A DNA stretch of 64,000 bases from Brevibacillus reuszeri (GTDB lineage: Bacteria; Bacillota; Bacilli; Brevibacillales; Brevibacillaceae): positions 84,593 to 148,592 of the forward strand of contig NZ_BEXF01000014.1 of the NCBI RefSeq assembly GCF_002897295.1. Direction: 5' to 3'. Within the stretch, counting starts at the first letter, position 1, and each line of letters begins with the position of its first letter. The position numbers and the translations under genes were made by a program. Of the stretch, positions 54,464-62,813 are shown piece by piece. The notes under the pieces were generated by a model. It ran no database searches, was not told the origin of the DNA, and saw nothing but the letters and a program-made list of their open reading frames with translations.

Positions 54464-54784
54464 ATGAGTTCATCCCGTGTTATGCGGTGGGTTTCAGGTG
54501 GTTTGGAAGCTCTGTTGGGAATACCGGTATTAGGTGGAACCATTGTTATTGGATTGTACTGGACACCACTCTTAGTAATGTTTATCCTTCATATTGTTAC
54601 ATTAGTTCTTTCGAAGAGAAATGACGAACCTATTCATGGACCAGTATTGGGCATAGTTACCTCTGTCGTCGGATGGATTCCAGTGGTTGGCATGATAATG
54701 CACATTCTTTCTGCAATATTCTTAATGATATCCGCAGCTAAACCAACTAAAGTTAATAGCGGACAGAATACCACGGTGCAATGA
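54464..54784 (+). CDS. small membrane protein, 106 residues
   Basis: Three hydrophobic helices (GIPVLGGTIVIGLYWTPLLVM, FILHIVTLVLS, GIVTSVVGWIPVVGMIMHIL). Family unknown; resembles small stress-type membrane proteins of Bacillus. Ribosome site GGGAGG. A terminator directly follows. AT-richer than the preceding operon. Confidence 0.7.
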   Translation: MSSSRVMRWVSGGLEALLGIPVLGGTIVIGLYWTPLLVMFILHIVTLVLSKRNDEPIHGPVLGIVTSVVGWIPVVGMIMHILSAIFLMISAAKPTKVNSGQNTTVQ

Positions 54785-54801
54785 AAAAAAGACGGTAACA
54801 T

Positions 54802-54833
54802 AGCTCCAGTTCAAAAAGTGCTGGAGCTTTTTT
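54802..54833 (+). terminator. intrinsic terminator
   Basis: AGCTCCAG (54802-54809) pairs with CTGGAGCT (54821-54828), then six T. Confidence 0.88.
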
Positions 54834-54905
54834 ATGCCTATAGGCAAGAGAAAACAAAAAAGCCACCACTCGGCGGCTGTTCAAAATTTATATATCTGAC
54901 TCATC

Positions 54906-55232
54906 CTAATTGTTGGCTAGATGTTCTTTCCATTGTGCAATGAACCCTCCCAATTGTTCTGACGTGGCATTTTCAACTATGATTTTTAGGTTTTCTACCA
55001 GGTCATGAGGTATTTCTTCTTGTTCGTTTTGGAGCTTATTGAACTCTTGCAGCATACGCCATCCCTCCTGTGGATCCTTTTGATGAATTGCTTTATGCCA
55101 AGCTAGAGCTGCATAATCAAATTCGATGCGTCCATCTGTTACCGCACGAATACCTTCCAAAATGACTTTAGCGCAAATGTCTCCTTCGCTCTCCATCTTA
55201 GTCAATTGAGTAAACATCTCGAGTTTTTTCAT
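54906..55232 (-). CDS. hypothetical protein, 108 residues
   Basis: Helical soluble protein MKKLEMFTQLTKMESEGDIC... with KAIHQKDPQEGWRMLQEFN. No recognised family. Start at 55232 chosen as AAGGGTGG lies 8 nt upstream; GTG 55244 is less likely. First of a leftward cluster whose genes are read 55701 to 54906. Confidence 0.6.
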   Translation of the reverse strand: MKKLEMFTQLTKMESEGDICAKVILEGIRAVTDGRIEFDYAALAWHKAIHQKDPQEGWRMLQEFNKLQNEQEEIPHDLVENLKIIVENATSEQLGGFIAQWKEHLANN

Positions 55233-55255
55233 TTTCCATTCCACCCTTACATTTA

Positions 55256-55447
55256 TTATCGATCCTTATCAAGCAGTTCCCTTTCGTGCAGTTCCCTAAC
55301 CACTTCTGAAAGATCAGCTATTGCCGATTCTTTCGAATATAGAGCGTCAGTAGATAGACTGGAGATCACTCCGAGAATTTCCGTTTTGATTGTCGATATA
55401 TAGTAAGCATGCTGGATATCAAATTGCGGTTTAGACAGTTGTTTCAT
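55256..55447 (-). CDS. hypothetical protein, 63 residues
   Basis: Translates as MKQLSKPQFDIQHAYYISTI..., helical, ending RELHERELLDKDR. GGGAGGAG stands 8 nt upstream. Lies between the XRE gene and the 108-residue gene; probably one operon. Confidence 0.6.
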   Translation of the reverse strand: MKQLSKPQFDIQHAYYISTIKTEILGVISSLSTDALYSKESAIADLSEVVRELHERELLDKDR

Positions 55448-55464
55448 TTTGTAGTCTCCTCCCA

Positions 55465-55701
55465 TTACCGATTTGTCGAACTTGCTTGTGCTTCCGAATC
55501 CTTCCCGAAGAACACATGATTAAACGAAATTCTATAGAGTTTTAACAATACACATGCGGAGTGTAACGGGAGGATCGCGGGATTATCTTCCCATTTCTCC
55601 AGCTGTTCTTTTGGAATGGCTGTTAGTTTTGATACTTCACGAATGCTTAAATCAGCATTTTCTCTTGCATCCCTCAACGAAATTTTATTCCCCATCGACA
55701 T
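55465..55701 (-). CDS. XRE-family regulator, 78 residues
   Basis: HTH protein with SLRDARENADLSIREVSKLTAIPKEQLEKWE followed by PLHSACVLLKLYRISFNHVFFG. Typical small phage/ICE regulator. Ribosome site GGGAGAGGG. Heads the leftward cluster; divergent from the YozG-like gene at 56075. Confidence 0.8.
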   Translation of the reverse strand: MSMGNKISLRDARENADLSIREVSKLTAIPKEQLEKWEDNPAILPLHSACVLLKLYRISFNHVFFGKDSEAQASSTNR

Positions 55702-55718
55702 ACACCCTCTCCCGTTGA

Positions 55719-55871
55719 TTAATTCCTACGATGCTTCCGTCTTCCACGGAGGCATGAATGCATTATTTGCCCTTTCTTGCGATCTGCTTTAGGATGGATA
55801 TTTTCTCTGCTGTCGTCATAAGCTGCCAAATCCCACACCGGATCATCATATCTCAATCTCCTTTCATTCAT
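55719..55871 (-). other. possible small ORFs upstream of the XRE gene
   Basis: A 50-codon frame (MNERRLRYDDPVWDLAAYDD..., ending RGRRKHRRN) has no ribosome site. Inside it, in another frame, a 28-codon ORF (55763-55849, MMIRCGIWQLMTTAEK...) has AAAGGAG 7 nt upstream. At most one is real. The rest of 55702-56074 holds only promoters. Confidence 0.3.
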
Positions 55872-55998
55872 TAATTTACTGAATCTGAAAGGGTTGAATC
55901 CGTTTCAGTGTATTAAAAGTTCATCTCGATGAATTTATTGTATATCCTTCCAATATGTAAAGTCAACCAAAAAAGTACATTAATGAGAATTTTTGTTT

Positions 55999-56026
55999 TA
56001 CCCAAGGGTATTTTTTGGTATATAAT
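55999..56026 (+). promoter_or_regulatory. promoter and operator of the YozG-like gene
   Basis: The dyad TACCC-AA-GGGTA (55999-56010) lies at the expected -35 position of a -10 box TATAAT (56021-56026). The arrangement suggests autorepression. Confidence 0.5.
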
Positions 56027-56074
56027 GCTGAAAGAAAACTATTCGGCGCAATTGCCACTTGGGAGGGCTATACG

Positions 56075-56284
56075 GTGGGTTTCAGTTATAAACCATTATG
56101 GAAGTTGTTAATTGACAAAGGCATGAAAAAGAAGGACCTCAGAGAATTGGTGGGTCTCCATCCTGCGACTATCGCTAAAATGGGCAAGGATGAGTACGTC
56201 ACTATGGAAGTTCTGTCCAAGCTCTGCGAATATTTTAATTGTCGTATTGAAGATATCATTGAATATGTACCAGCGGATCGTTAA
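56075..56284 (+). CDS. YozG-like XRE regulator, 69 residues
   Basis: FSYKPLWKLLIDKGMKKKDL, LVGLHPATIAKMGKDEYVTME and LSKLCEYFNCRIEDIIEYVP are typical of the small HTH_26/YozG group. GTG start with GGGAGGG 8 nt upstream; the frame is open 60 nt further, but that includes the -10 box. Last gene before attR of element I. Confidence 0.82.
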   Translation: MGFSYKPLWKLLIDKGMKKKDLRELVGLHPATIAKMGKDEYVTMEVLSKLCEYFNCRIEDIIEYVPADR

Positions 56285-56399
56285 GGAAAGATGACCTAAC
56301 GGATCGAGAGGTCATCAATGACCGGATTGACTGGAGGGGATCGCGATTTGCGAGGTCCTTAAAAACGGGATAGCTATTTTTAGGTGTTGTTAAAGGTGT

Positions 56400-56518
56400 T
56401 TACAACAATGTTGTAAATTTGTTGTAAGAAATCGGTCCACTTGCGGAAAGAGGAGTGTAAGAGGGTACAAACGGAGCGTAAGAAACCGCGAGTTAATAAC
56501 ATTTCTGTTCATTACAAC
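56400..56518. repeat. right integrase arm-type sites
   Basis: GTTGTAA direct pair at 56410-56416 and 56421-56427 (11 bp apart as at the left end), with inverted TTACAAC at 56400-56406 and 56512-56518. The pair is about 118 bp inside attR. No gene lies between 56285 and 56611. Confidence 0.6.
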
Positions 56519-56544
56519 AGATTACAGTAAAATGAGGTATTAAC

Positions 56545-56561
56545 CCGCATACGGGGCATGT
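56545..56561 (+). repeat. attR core of element I
   Basis: Exact second copy of CCGCATACGGGGCATGT from the rlmCD 3' end, in the same orientation and reading frame relation. Confidence 0.9.
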
Positions 56562-56604
56562 GGAAGTGACAGTGAGACTTGATAGAAAAGATACAGTCAA
56601 GTAA
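56545..56604 (+). pseudogene. displaced 3' end of rlmCD
   Basis: In frame with the core this reads PHTGHVEVTVRLDRKDTVK and a TAA stop (56602-56604). It is an alternative C-terminus for RlmCD cut off by element I. It may be the ancestral end or one supplied by the neighbouring serine-recombinase element; the sequence alone cannot decide. Not expressed as a protein by itself. Confidence 0.75.
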
Positions 56605-56611
56605 ACTGTAC

Positions 56612-58147
56612 CTAATTTGAGGGGAGAGGGTGGGAAAAATAATAGTGAATCTTAATCTTTCCGCCCTCGAATACTTCAATTTTGTGGATAAGTCTTTGCA
56701 GAACCTGCTTCATCACTTGTTCATCGTCAATATCAAGATTGGTGAAGCGTTCTACTTCTTTCCTAAAGGCTTGTAGCTGTTCGTTGAGGTCTTTCTTGGC
56801 ATCTAGCGATGATTGTAATTCAGCTTTCTTGTTTGCCAGTTCTTGTTGTTGTTGAGTAATACGCTCATTTTGTTGTTTGAATTGCTCTGTAAAGATAGCC
56901 CCCTTGAGGTGAAGAACCAATAGTCTGTCAAAGCGTTTGTCAAGTTGGGCTAACTCTCTGTCAAGTCGCTTTAGTTCTTTTGTGGTAGAGGATTGTAATG
57001 CCTTCGCTTTTTCCTCGGCTAATCCGTAAAGATGCTCTATCTTTACCCTGTCCTTTATCAACGCTTTTAGGTCATTCTTTACGGTCTGTAACAGGGCTTG
57101 TTCCTCAATAATATGGGAGGAACAGTAGGAGGATGTAAACTTCACATAGCCGCCGCATACATACGCCCCATTACGTCTATCAGGTTTGAAGTGCATACCG
57201 CTTCCGCAATCAGGGCATTTCACGATATAGGAAAACAGGCTTTCCTTGCCGTTGCTTTTATGCTTGCCTTTCTTTTTCATGAGTTCCTGAACAGCGTTAT
57301 AATCATCATCTGAGACGATAGCAGGGTGGGCGTTCTCAATGACAATGTGCTTGTCATTTTTAACCTCTCTTCTTATCTTGTAGAGTTCAGACTCGGCTAG
57401 AGTCCCTGTAGTTTCTTCCCGATGGAATACGAGTTTGCCTGTATAAACAGGATTGTTATGGATACCTTTGATAGAGTTTTGATGCCATTTTGTTCCTGCA
57501 TTAGCCGCCCCTGTTGTGGCTCTTGGTGTAGGAATACCTCTTTGCATGAAGAGGTTACAGATTTTAAACATCCCCCTACCCTCATGCAAATACAGCCTGA
57601 AAATTTCTCTGACGATGGAAGCGGCTGTCTCATCAATCTCTAGCTTTCTAGTTACAGGATTTACTGCGTATCCGTAAGGTGGTAAGGATACTCTACGTTT
57701 CCCTTGTTTAGTACTAGAGCGTAAGCCTAGTTTAATCCGTTCAGAAAGTTTGGCGTTTTCTTCCTCAGCTAATATAGCTTTTAGATTGAACATAAACCTG
57801 CTGTTACTCGTTTCAGTGTCATAGTTATCTTCAGGCAAGATTAGACGAACAGGTATTCTTTCGAGTTGGTCAGCCATTTCCATACTATTTCGTGGATTAC
57901 GCCCCAGACGTGAAACGGACTTTGCGATAATCACATCAAACTTCTTCTTTTTAGCGTCCTCTACCAACTGTAAAATCTCTGAACGGTTTCTCATACCTGC
58001 ACCGCTTATTCCATCGTCAATGTACCGCCCAACTACTGTAAAGCCCTGTTCTCTAGCTAGACTTTCAGCTAGGGCAATTTGATTTTGTAGACTGTTCTGT
58101 TGTTCTTCTCTTCTCGTACTTACACGAGCATAGATAGCACACTTCAT
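56612..58147 (-). CDS. large serine recombinase
   Basis: A 511-residue site-specific integrase of element II. Resolvase domain (1-150: CAIYARVSTRREEQQNSLQNQ with catalytic serine, DGISGAGMRNR, KSVSRLGRN), recombinase domain (about 160-260), zinc ribbon CPDCGSGMHF, and a coiled coil (about 390-450) used for synapsis control. Its 3' end lies 7 nt from the displaced rlmCD end, so the element end (attL) probably falls within 56562-56611. Cuts with a 2-bp overhang are expected for the family. Confidence 0.94.
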   Translation of the reverse strand: MKCAIYARVSTRREEQQNSLQNQIALAESLAREQGFTVVGRYIDDGISGAGMRNRSEILQLVEDAKKKKFDVIIAKSVSRLGRNPRNSMEMADQLERIPVRLILPEDNYDTETSNSRFMFNLKAILAEEENAKLSERIKLGLRSSTKQGKRRVSLPPYGYAVNPVTRKLEIDETAASIVREIFRLYLHEGRGMFKICNLFMQRGIPTPRATTGAANAGTKWHQNSIKGIHNNPVYTGKLVFHREETTGTLAESELYKIRREVKNDKHIVIENAHPAIVSDDDYNAVQELMKKKGKHKSNGKESLFSYIVKCPDCGSGMHFKPDRRNGAYVCGGYVKFTSSYCSSHIIEEQALLQTVKNDLKALIKDRVKIEHLYGLAEEKAKALQSSTTKELKRLDRELAQLDKRFDRLLVLHLKGAIFTEQFKQQNERITQQQQELANKKAELQSSLDAKKDLNEQLQAFRKEVERFTNLDIDDEQVMKQVLQRLIHKIEVFEGGKIKIHYYFSHPLPSN

Positions 58148-58420
58148 TATTTCGCCACTCCTTCCGTGTTAGAAGAAATGACATTTGCTCTATCTTCATC
58201 GTACTGACTGGCGGAAATACTGTCAAATTGGCTACTCAGAATTGAAGATAATATGTCCTCATGGTTGGCTGTTCCTATGAATGTATGTGTTACGTCCCCC
58301 TCTCGGACTAACCATCGTTGCAAGGTGGGGTATAGTTGCGGAAAAGATCGACATAATCTAGAAATGACTGTTTTGATACCTATAGTTGGGATAAAATGGC
58401 GGCTTGGTATGAAAGAACAT

Positions 58421-58718
58421 ATGACAATAAAGGCTCTTCATGCTTACATCAAACAAAAGGACTTCCGTCCAGAACATAGACAAGCCTATTTCTTTAAGAT
58501 TGTAGAAGAGGGGGGGGGGACTTTCAGAGATAATTCGTAAGGATTTACGTATGGATGAAAGTCAAAATATTAAGGGTACTATTGAAGAAGAATTTTATGA
58601 TGTTCTGTATTACACTATTGCTTTGGCTAATCTGTATGATATTGACTTAGAACAATATCAATATCTTAAGGATGAAATTAATCTTAAGAAGTATGGTTCT
58701 GTCAGTACCCAAAGCTAA
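58421..58718 (+). pseudogene. MazG-like pyrophosphohydrolase, frameshifted at a G10 tract
   Basis: The first 30 codons (MTIKALHAYIKQKDFRPEHR...FFKIVEE) run into ten G at 58510-58519 and soon stop at 58540. One base back, the frame continues LSEIIRKDLRMDESQ, GTIEEEFYDVLYYTIALANL to a TAA at 58716-58718. Together this is a complete MazG-type helical domain with the EEVGELSEII-like metal site, here damaged in the G run. Either a sequencing error, a real null allele, or a phase-variable tract. Confidence 0.7.
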
Positions 58719-58733
58719 ACCAGTTGTCATTCC

Positions 58734-59225
58734 CCCACCCCTTCGGGGTGGGTCAAGTATTCTTATGGTTCGCTTCGCTTCGCTCACGGGGCTGTCGCCC
58801 TGATTTTTGAATTAGTAATTTATTGATGGGGAAACGCAGGTGGATTAGGGACACTCTACTCCCCCCACAAAGGGGGAGAGTAAAAAGGAACAGGTGGATT
58901 GAGGGTTCCTTACATGATATCTGACGCTCTCAGGTACTGGTTTACAGCGTGTGTGCGTATACACATCTTTATCATGACTCCCTTGCCTTACGGCAACCGT
59001 GACGGGCTACAAATAGTAGAATCTGAGGATGAAGCACAACTTCAATAATAAATACCTGTCCATCTAACGGGGCAAACACCTACTTGTGAACGCAGGGGCA
59101 ATTTTTAACGTGTTCTTCTGCGACCACGGGTTATACTACATTTGAAGTTTTCTCCATACGAGCAATCGTTACAATAAGCAAATTAGTTTCGCTGTTTGCC
59201 CCCACCAACTAAAGTGGGGGCTTTT
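58734..59225. other. hairpin-rich non-coding segment
   Basis: No gene is found from 58719 to 59250. Visible are a perfect CCCACCCC/GGGGTGGG hairpin (58734-58752), a TTCGC triple repeat (about 58768), GGGG...CCCC and CTCCCCCC/GGGGGAG stems (about 58860-58880), two copies of CAGGTGGATT, and TTGCC/GGCAA near 58985. The segment ends in a plus-strand terminator, so a structured transcript is possible. Confidence 0.45.
59198..59225 (+). terminator. plus-strand intrinsic terminator
   Basis: GCCCCCAC (59198-59205) pairs with GTGGGGGC (59214-59221), then TTTT. No plus-strand coding gene ends here; the nearest is the MazG remnant 480 nt upstream. Confidence 0.75.
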
Positions 59226-59250
59226 CGTTCAGGCGAGAATACGACCAATT

Positions 59251-59489
59251 CTACTGAGAGGTAGGAAAGAGAGAAACAACATCAAATCCCTTTTCACGTA
59301 GAACATCAATCAGGTGTGCTTCTTCCACCGTATAAGGATATTTACCGAGTCCTCGCTCATTGTATGGGATTCTTTGAACTATAGTTGACCGGATTTGACC
59401 CATTGATAAACAGAGTCTTCAGTTACGAACCCACCACGATTGGAAGCCGACAGCTTCCGGGCGATAGTTGCCAAAGTATAATTAGCCAC
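59251..59489 (-). pseudogene. broken small gene downstream of Xis-like gene
   Basis: A GTG start (59489) with GGAGGT inside the Xis gene opens 36 codons (ANYTLATIARKLSASNRGGF, ...SVYQWVKSGQL) to a stop at 59379. A second frame from ATG 59403 (MGQIRSTIVQRIPYNERGLG...) runs to 59251 and looks like the natural continuation of a roughly 78-residue protein. A one-base shift around 59385-59400 separates them. Family not recognised; likely DNA-binding. Confidence 0.5.
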
Positions 59490-59685
59490 GTTGTATACCT
59501 CCAATTCGATTTTGCCGTTTTCGTGCGTAGTTCATGATCTCGTCTGGTTCGAGCCGCCATAGACTCCCTACCTTTAACGCCAAGAGTTCGTTTTCGTGAA
59601 TCTTGCGGTAAAGCGTTCGTGGCGACAGGTTCAGGAAGTATGCGGCTTCTTCCAGAGTCAGCAGTCTGTCACTCTTAATGACCAT
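59482..59685 (-). CDS. excisionase-like HTH protein of element II
   Basis: A 67-residue HTH_17 protein: LLTLEEAAYFLNLSPRTLYRKIHENELLALKVGSLWRLEPDEI. Probable recombination directionality factor or regulator for the serine recombinase. Ribosome site GAGGGGGTGAG. It overlaps the broken gene after it by 8 nt. Confidence 0.87.
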   Translation of the reverse strand: MVIKSDRLLTLEEAAYFLNLSPRTLYRKIHENELLALKVGSLWRLEPDEIMNYARKRQNRIGGIQRG

Positions 59686-60136
59686 GTTCTTCTCACCCCC
59701 TCGTATTACATGATAAGGAGGAGATGTCTTGCTTTAACATGAGCATGGTAACTATGTCGTAAATAGACCTACAGGAGCCGCACGAATCTGTAAAAAACGT
59801 GAGAAAGCGAAAGTAACTTTTTCATGCTTTGGAATGGTGGTAACTGGCTATTTTATGAGTAAAGATGAGAAGGGAGATTCGGGAATTAGGTTATAAAATT
59901 GCACCTATTATGTGTGGGACAACCAAATGGGCGAAAATTTTCACGGAGCAGATAGCGGTAAACTCGGAAAGAGTGAATAAAAACGAATCGCCAGGCAGTG
60001 GATGGGGTGTATATAATAAGTAGGTAATAGGTTCTTGCAATAACTGTCTCATACAAAAATTACAATTACTTACAATTTCTCATTAATTTGGATAATATTG
60101 ATTTCAATTGGTTAATGAATATGGTGGGGGTATAGA
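59686..60136. promoter_or_regulatory. intergenic region before the caspase-like gene
   Basis: 451 nt without a convincing gene. A strong AAGGAGGAG site near 59715 precedes only a 12-codon frame, and a 13-codon frame lies near 59855. Base composition becomes AT-rich from about 60000. It should contain the promoter of the caspase-like gene, but no clear -35/-10 pair with good spacing is seen. Confidence 0.4.
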
Positions 60137-61672
60137 ATGTCAAATGTTAAAGCACTTGTCGTGGGTGTAAGTAATTATTATATCGGAGCAACTAATCTTC
60201 CTTTTTGTATGAATGATGTTGTTGAAATGAAGCAAGCCTTACAATCCGGAATGAAATTAGAAAATGATGACATTTTCATATTAGGGGAACTAGGGGATGT
60301 TAAAACAGACGATTTCATAAGTGCCCTATCGGATATTACAAACTCAACGGGAATAAATGACTATTTATTATTCTATTTTTCAGGACATGGTACAAAAATA
60401 GATAATCAGCACTTCCTTGTTTTTAGTGATGGTATTATAAGCACGCAGGAAATAATAGAATACTTCGAGAGATCTTCTGTTAAAGGCAAGGTAGTATTTT
60501 TGGATTGTTGCTATTCAGGTCATTTTTCTATTAGTGGAACATCCACATTTAGTATTGAGGAAACCGTTGACGATTTTGCAGGGAGGGGTTATGCAGTATT
60601 TTCTTCAAGTAACTCAGCCCAAGTGTCATATGGGCATCCTGATAAACCAATTAGTGTGTTCACTAGTTTTTTATGCGATGCACTTAAAGATAAACATATT
60701 ATCAAGCAAGGTAGAGTTTCTTTATATGATATACAAAAACTTGTTAGACTCTATTTAGAGGTATGGAATCTAAGGAATCCAGATAGACAACAACACCCTA
60801 TCTTTAGAGCAAACATGGGCGGAACTGTATATTTTGAGGTACAAGATTATGCGCCATTCTATACCTCTAGAATATATGGAGAGTATGACAAATACATAAT
60901 TTACAATGTCGAACCCCTTCACGTTGGTATGACAAAAAGATATGCCGTTAAAGCGATTATGAAAGAACCACTTTCCCTTGAAGAAATAGGGATGGTTTCT
61001 TTAGAAATAACTCATAAGGTAAAAACAGCGGAGGTTTATGATAATGCAATTGCTCAAAACCGACTTTCGGGTAAATTAGCCAATATTATTTGGGTTTATT
61101 TCGGACGTGATGAAAGTGATATTGTAAAAAATAATTATGTTTGCAATACAACTTGGGTTGATGATACTCAAGATAAAAAATGGTGGTATAGAATAGATAA
61201 TAAGGACACTTTTATACTAAATGGAATCCATTTTAAAATTTTCTCGTATTATGATTCGTTAAGGAATTTCAATCAAGAAAACACAGGTAGTAAGGACGAT
61301 GTTATATCAAAAACAAAAGATATATTAGCAACTGTGGTAACTCTTGCGGAAAAAGTAATCCATTATTTTAACGAACATAAAAATGGGATATTAACAGAGG
61401 AAGCCCTTGTACAAGAAATAGAGAGTCTAATTCCTGAAGTAAATGAGTATTTTTTCAAAAGTCATAATCTAGATATTCCACCAGATGAGATTCGTGATTG
61501 GAGTCAAGCGTGCGTAGTGCTAATTGGGACAATCTATGATTTTACTCTGTTTTATAATAAAAAGTATCTGTCACAGAGAACACCAGAAAACCGAAGAGCG
61601 TGTATGGAAATGACAATTAAGCAATATTACTCGGATTTAGAGAAAGTTCGAAAACTAGAAGAGAAACTTTAG
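60137..61672 (+). CDS. caspase-like (peptidase C14) protein
   Basis: A 511-residue protein whose first about 240 residues form a caspase/metacaspase fold: VKALVVGVSNYYIGATNLPF with the paired CMNDVVEMKQAL helix, catalytic His84 in YFSGHGTK, and catalytic Cys125 in FLDCCYSG, followed by FSSSNSAQVSYG and FTSFLCDAL. The C-terminal half is unrecognised, mixed then helical, with no membrane segment. Bacterial caspase-like proteases act in several anti-phage and cell-death systems. Ribosome site GGGGGT. AT-rich compared with the backbone, indicating transfer. First of three co-directional genes. Confidence 0.9.
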   Translation: MSNVKALVVGVSNYYIGATNLPFCMNDVVEMKQALQSGMKLENDDIFILGELGDVKTDDFISALSDITNSTGINDYLLFYFSGHGTKIDNQHFLVFSDGIISTQEIIEYFERSSVKGKVVFLDCCYSGHFSISGTSTFSIEETVDDFAGRGYAVFSSSNSAQVSYGHPDKPISVFTSFLCDALKDKHIIKQGRVSLYDIQKLVRLYLEVWNLRNPDRQQHPIFRANMGGTVYFEVQDYAPFYTSRIYGEYDKYIIYNVEPLHVGMTKRYAVKAIMKEPLSLEEIGMVSLEITHKVKTAEVYDNAIAQNRLSGKLANIIWVYFGRDESDIVKNNYVCNTTWVDDTQDKKWWYRIDNKDTFILNGIHFKIFSYYDSLRNFNQENTGSKDDVISKTKDILATVVTLAEKVIHYFNEHKNGILTEEALVQEIESLIPEVNEYFFKSHNLDIPPDEIRDWSQACVVLIGTIYDFTLFYNKKYLSQRTPENRRACMEMTIKQYYSDLEKVRKLEEKL

Positions 61673-61830
61673 GTGTTTTTGGGATGTATCGTTTTGCTTT
61701 TGGGCTCTTTACATGCAAAATCATGTAAACTTCCGTGGGAGGACGCACCTTTAGTAATTAGGTTAGTTTCACTAAATATAAGAGAATCAAATTCTGAATA
61801 CTAGTAACTTATTGGGAAGGAGCAACATAA

Positions 61831-62685
61831 GTGACAGTGGGACCATTTGCAACTTCAGCAGTTTTTCAAAAGTGTAATAATATATCTCATAATGCAAGAG
61901 AAATATACAAAAATTATATTACAAATGAAGTTATGCGAGAACTTAAGCCAACTCAACATTTGATTCTAAGGATGATCTATAATTCTGAAACTACTTCAAG
62001 TAGTATATCTTTTATGACTTCATGGTTACATATAATCCAAGCATTATCTTTATTAAGAGTTCGTCAAGAGCAATGTATTGTTAGTTCCTATCTTTTAAAT
62101 GAAGAACCTGAAAAAGGATTGTACCCGTTCGTGGCACATGTTTCTGTTTCTAAATACATTAATATGAGGGATGCTTTAAAAGAGGATGAGATAAAAGAAA
62201 ATTTAGAACAAAGGTATTTAGATGAATTACCCAAACTAAGAGATGAAGCAATCTATTCCAATCAGCAACTCAATCCAGATTTCGATGCCAACTCTGAAAA
62301 ATTTGAAAGAAAATGGACAAAATTAGATTTACTTTCAATGTGCAAAAGAAGGGATGAACTGGCTAAAATCAGCGGTAAAGGTTTTCTAAAATTAACTCTT
62401 CAAGCTAGCTATGTTTCTCTTTATAGAAATGCAAGTCATCTTATTCATGCTGACTGTGTGGCTGTTTCGGATATTTTTTTAAGTCTTGTGCCAATTGGTC
62501 CTGATGGTCAAAAAATGCTTATGGGAAAACCATCTTGGGCTCCTACTATTATGTTATTCAATACTTTATTTGATATTATTCAGTATGCGGAAACATTAAT
62601 ATGGTTGGGTTTTGACGTATGTGAAGAATACGAGTGTCTATTTAAAGAGTGGAAAAATGTAAGAAATGAAGTACTAGAAGACTAA
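61831..62685 (+). CDS. helical DUF5677-like protein
   Basis: A 284-residue all-helical soluble protein. The long helix SWLHIIQALSLLRVRQEQCI and the later LYRNASHLIHADCVAVSDIF resemble the DUF5677 group; that match is weak. R199 and H206 form an R-x6-H motif, as in HEPN ribonucleases, but a HEPN fold is not shown. GTG start with AAGGAG upstream. It follows the caspase-like gene by 158 nt and precedes the GIY-YIG-like gene by 128 nt, both gaps without genes. Could be a toxin RNase or a partner/adaptor of the protease. Confidence 0.6.
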   Translation: MTVGPFATSAVFQKCNNISHNAREIYKNYITNEVMRELKPTQHLILRMIYNSETTSSSISFMTSWLHIIQALSLLRVRQEQCIVSSYLLNEEPEKGLYPFVAHVSVSKYINMRDALKEDEIKENLEQRYLDELPKLRDEAIYSNQQLNPDFDANSEKFERKWTKLDLLSMCKRRDELAKISGKGFLKLTLQASYVSLYRNASHLIHADCVAVSDIFLSLVPIGPDGQKMLMGKPSWAPTIMLFNTLFDIIQYAETLIWLGFDVCEEYECLFKEWKNVRNEVLED

Positions 62686-62813
62686 CATTTAAATACAGTT
62701 TTCTTTGTGATGAAGTTTAAAGATGCCGCTTGTTTTAATAGAATAATAAAAAGTATTGAGCAAATGTCATTCCGTCGTTTAAGACTTGTACCACAGAAAA
62801 GGGGTACTTTTTT

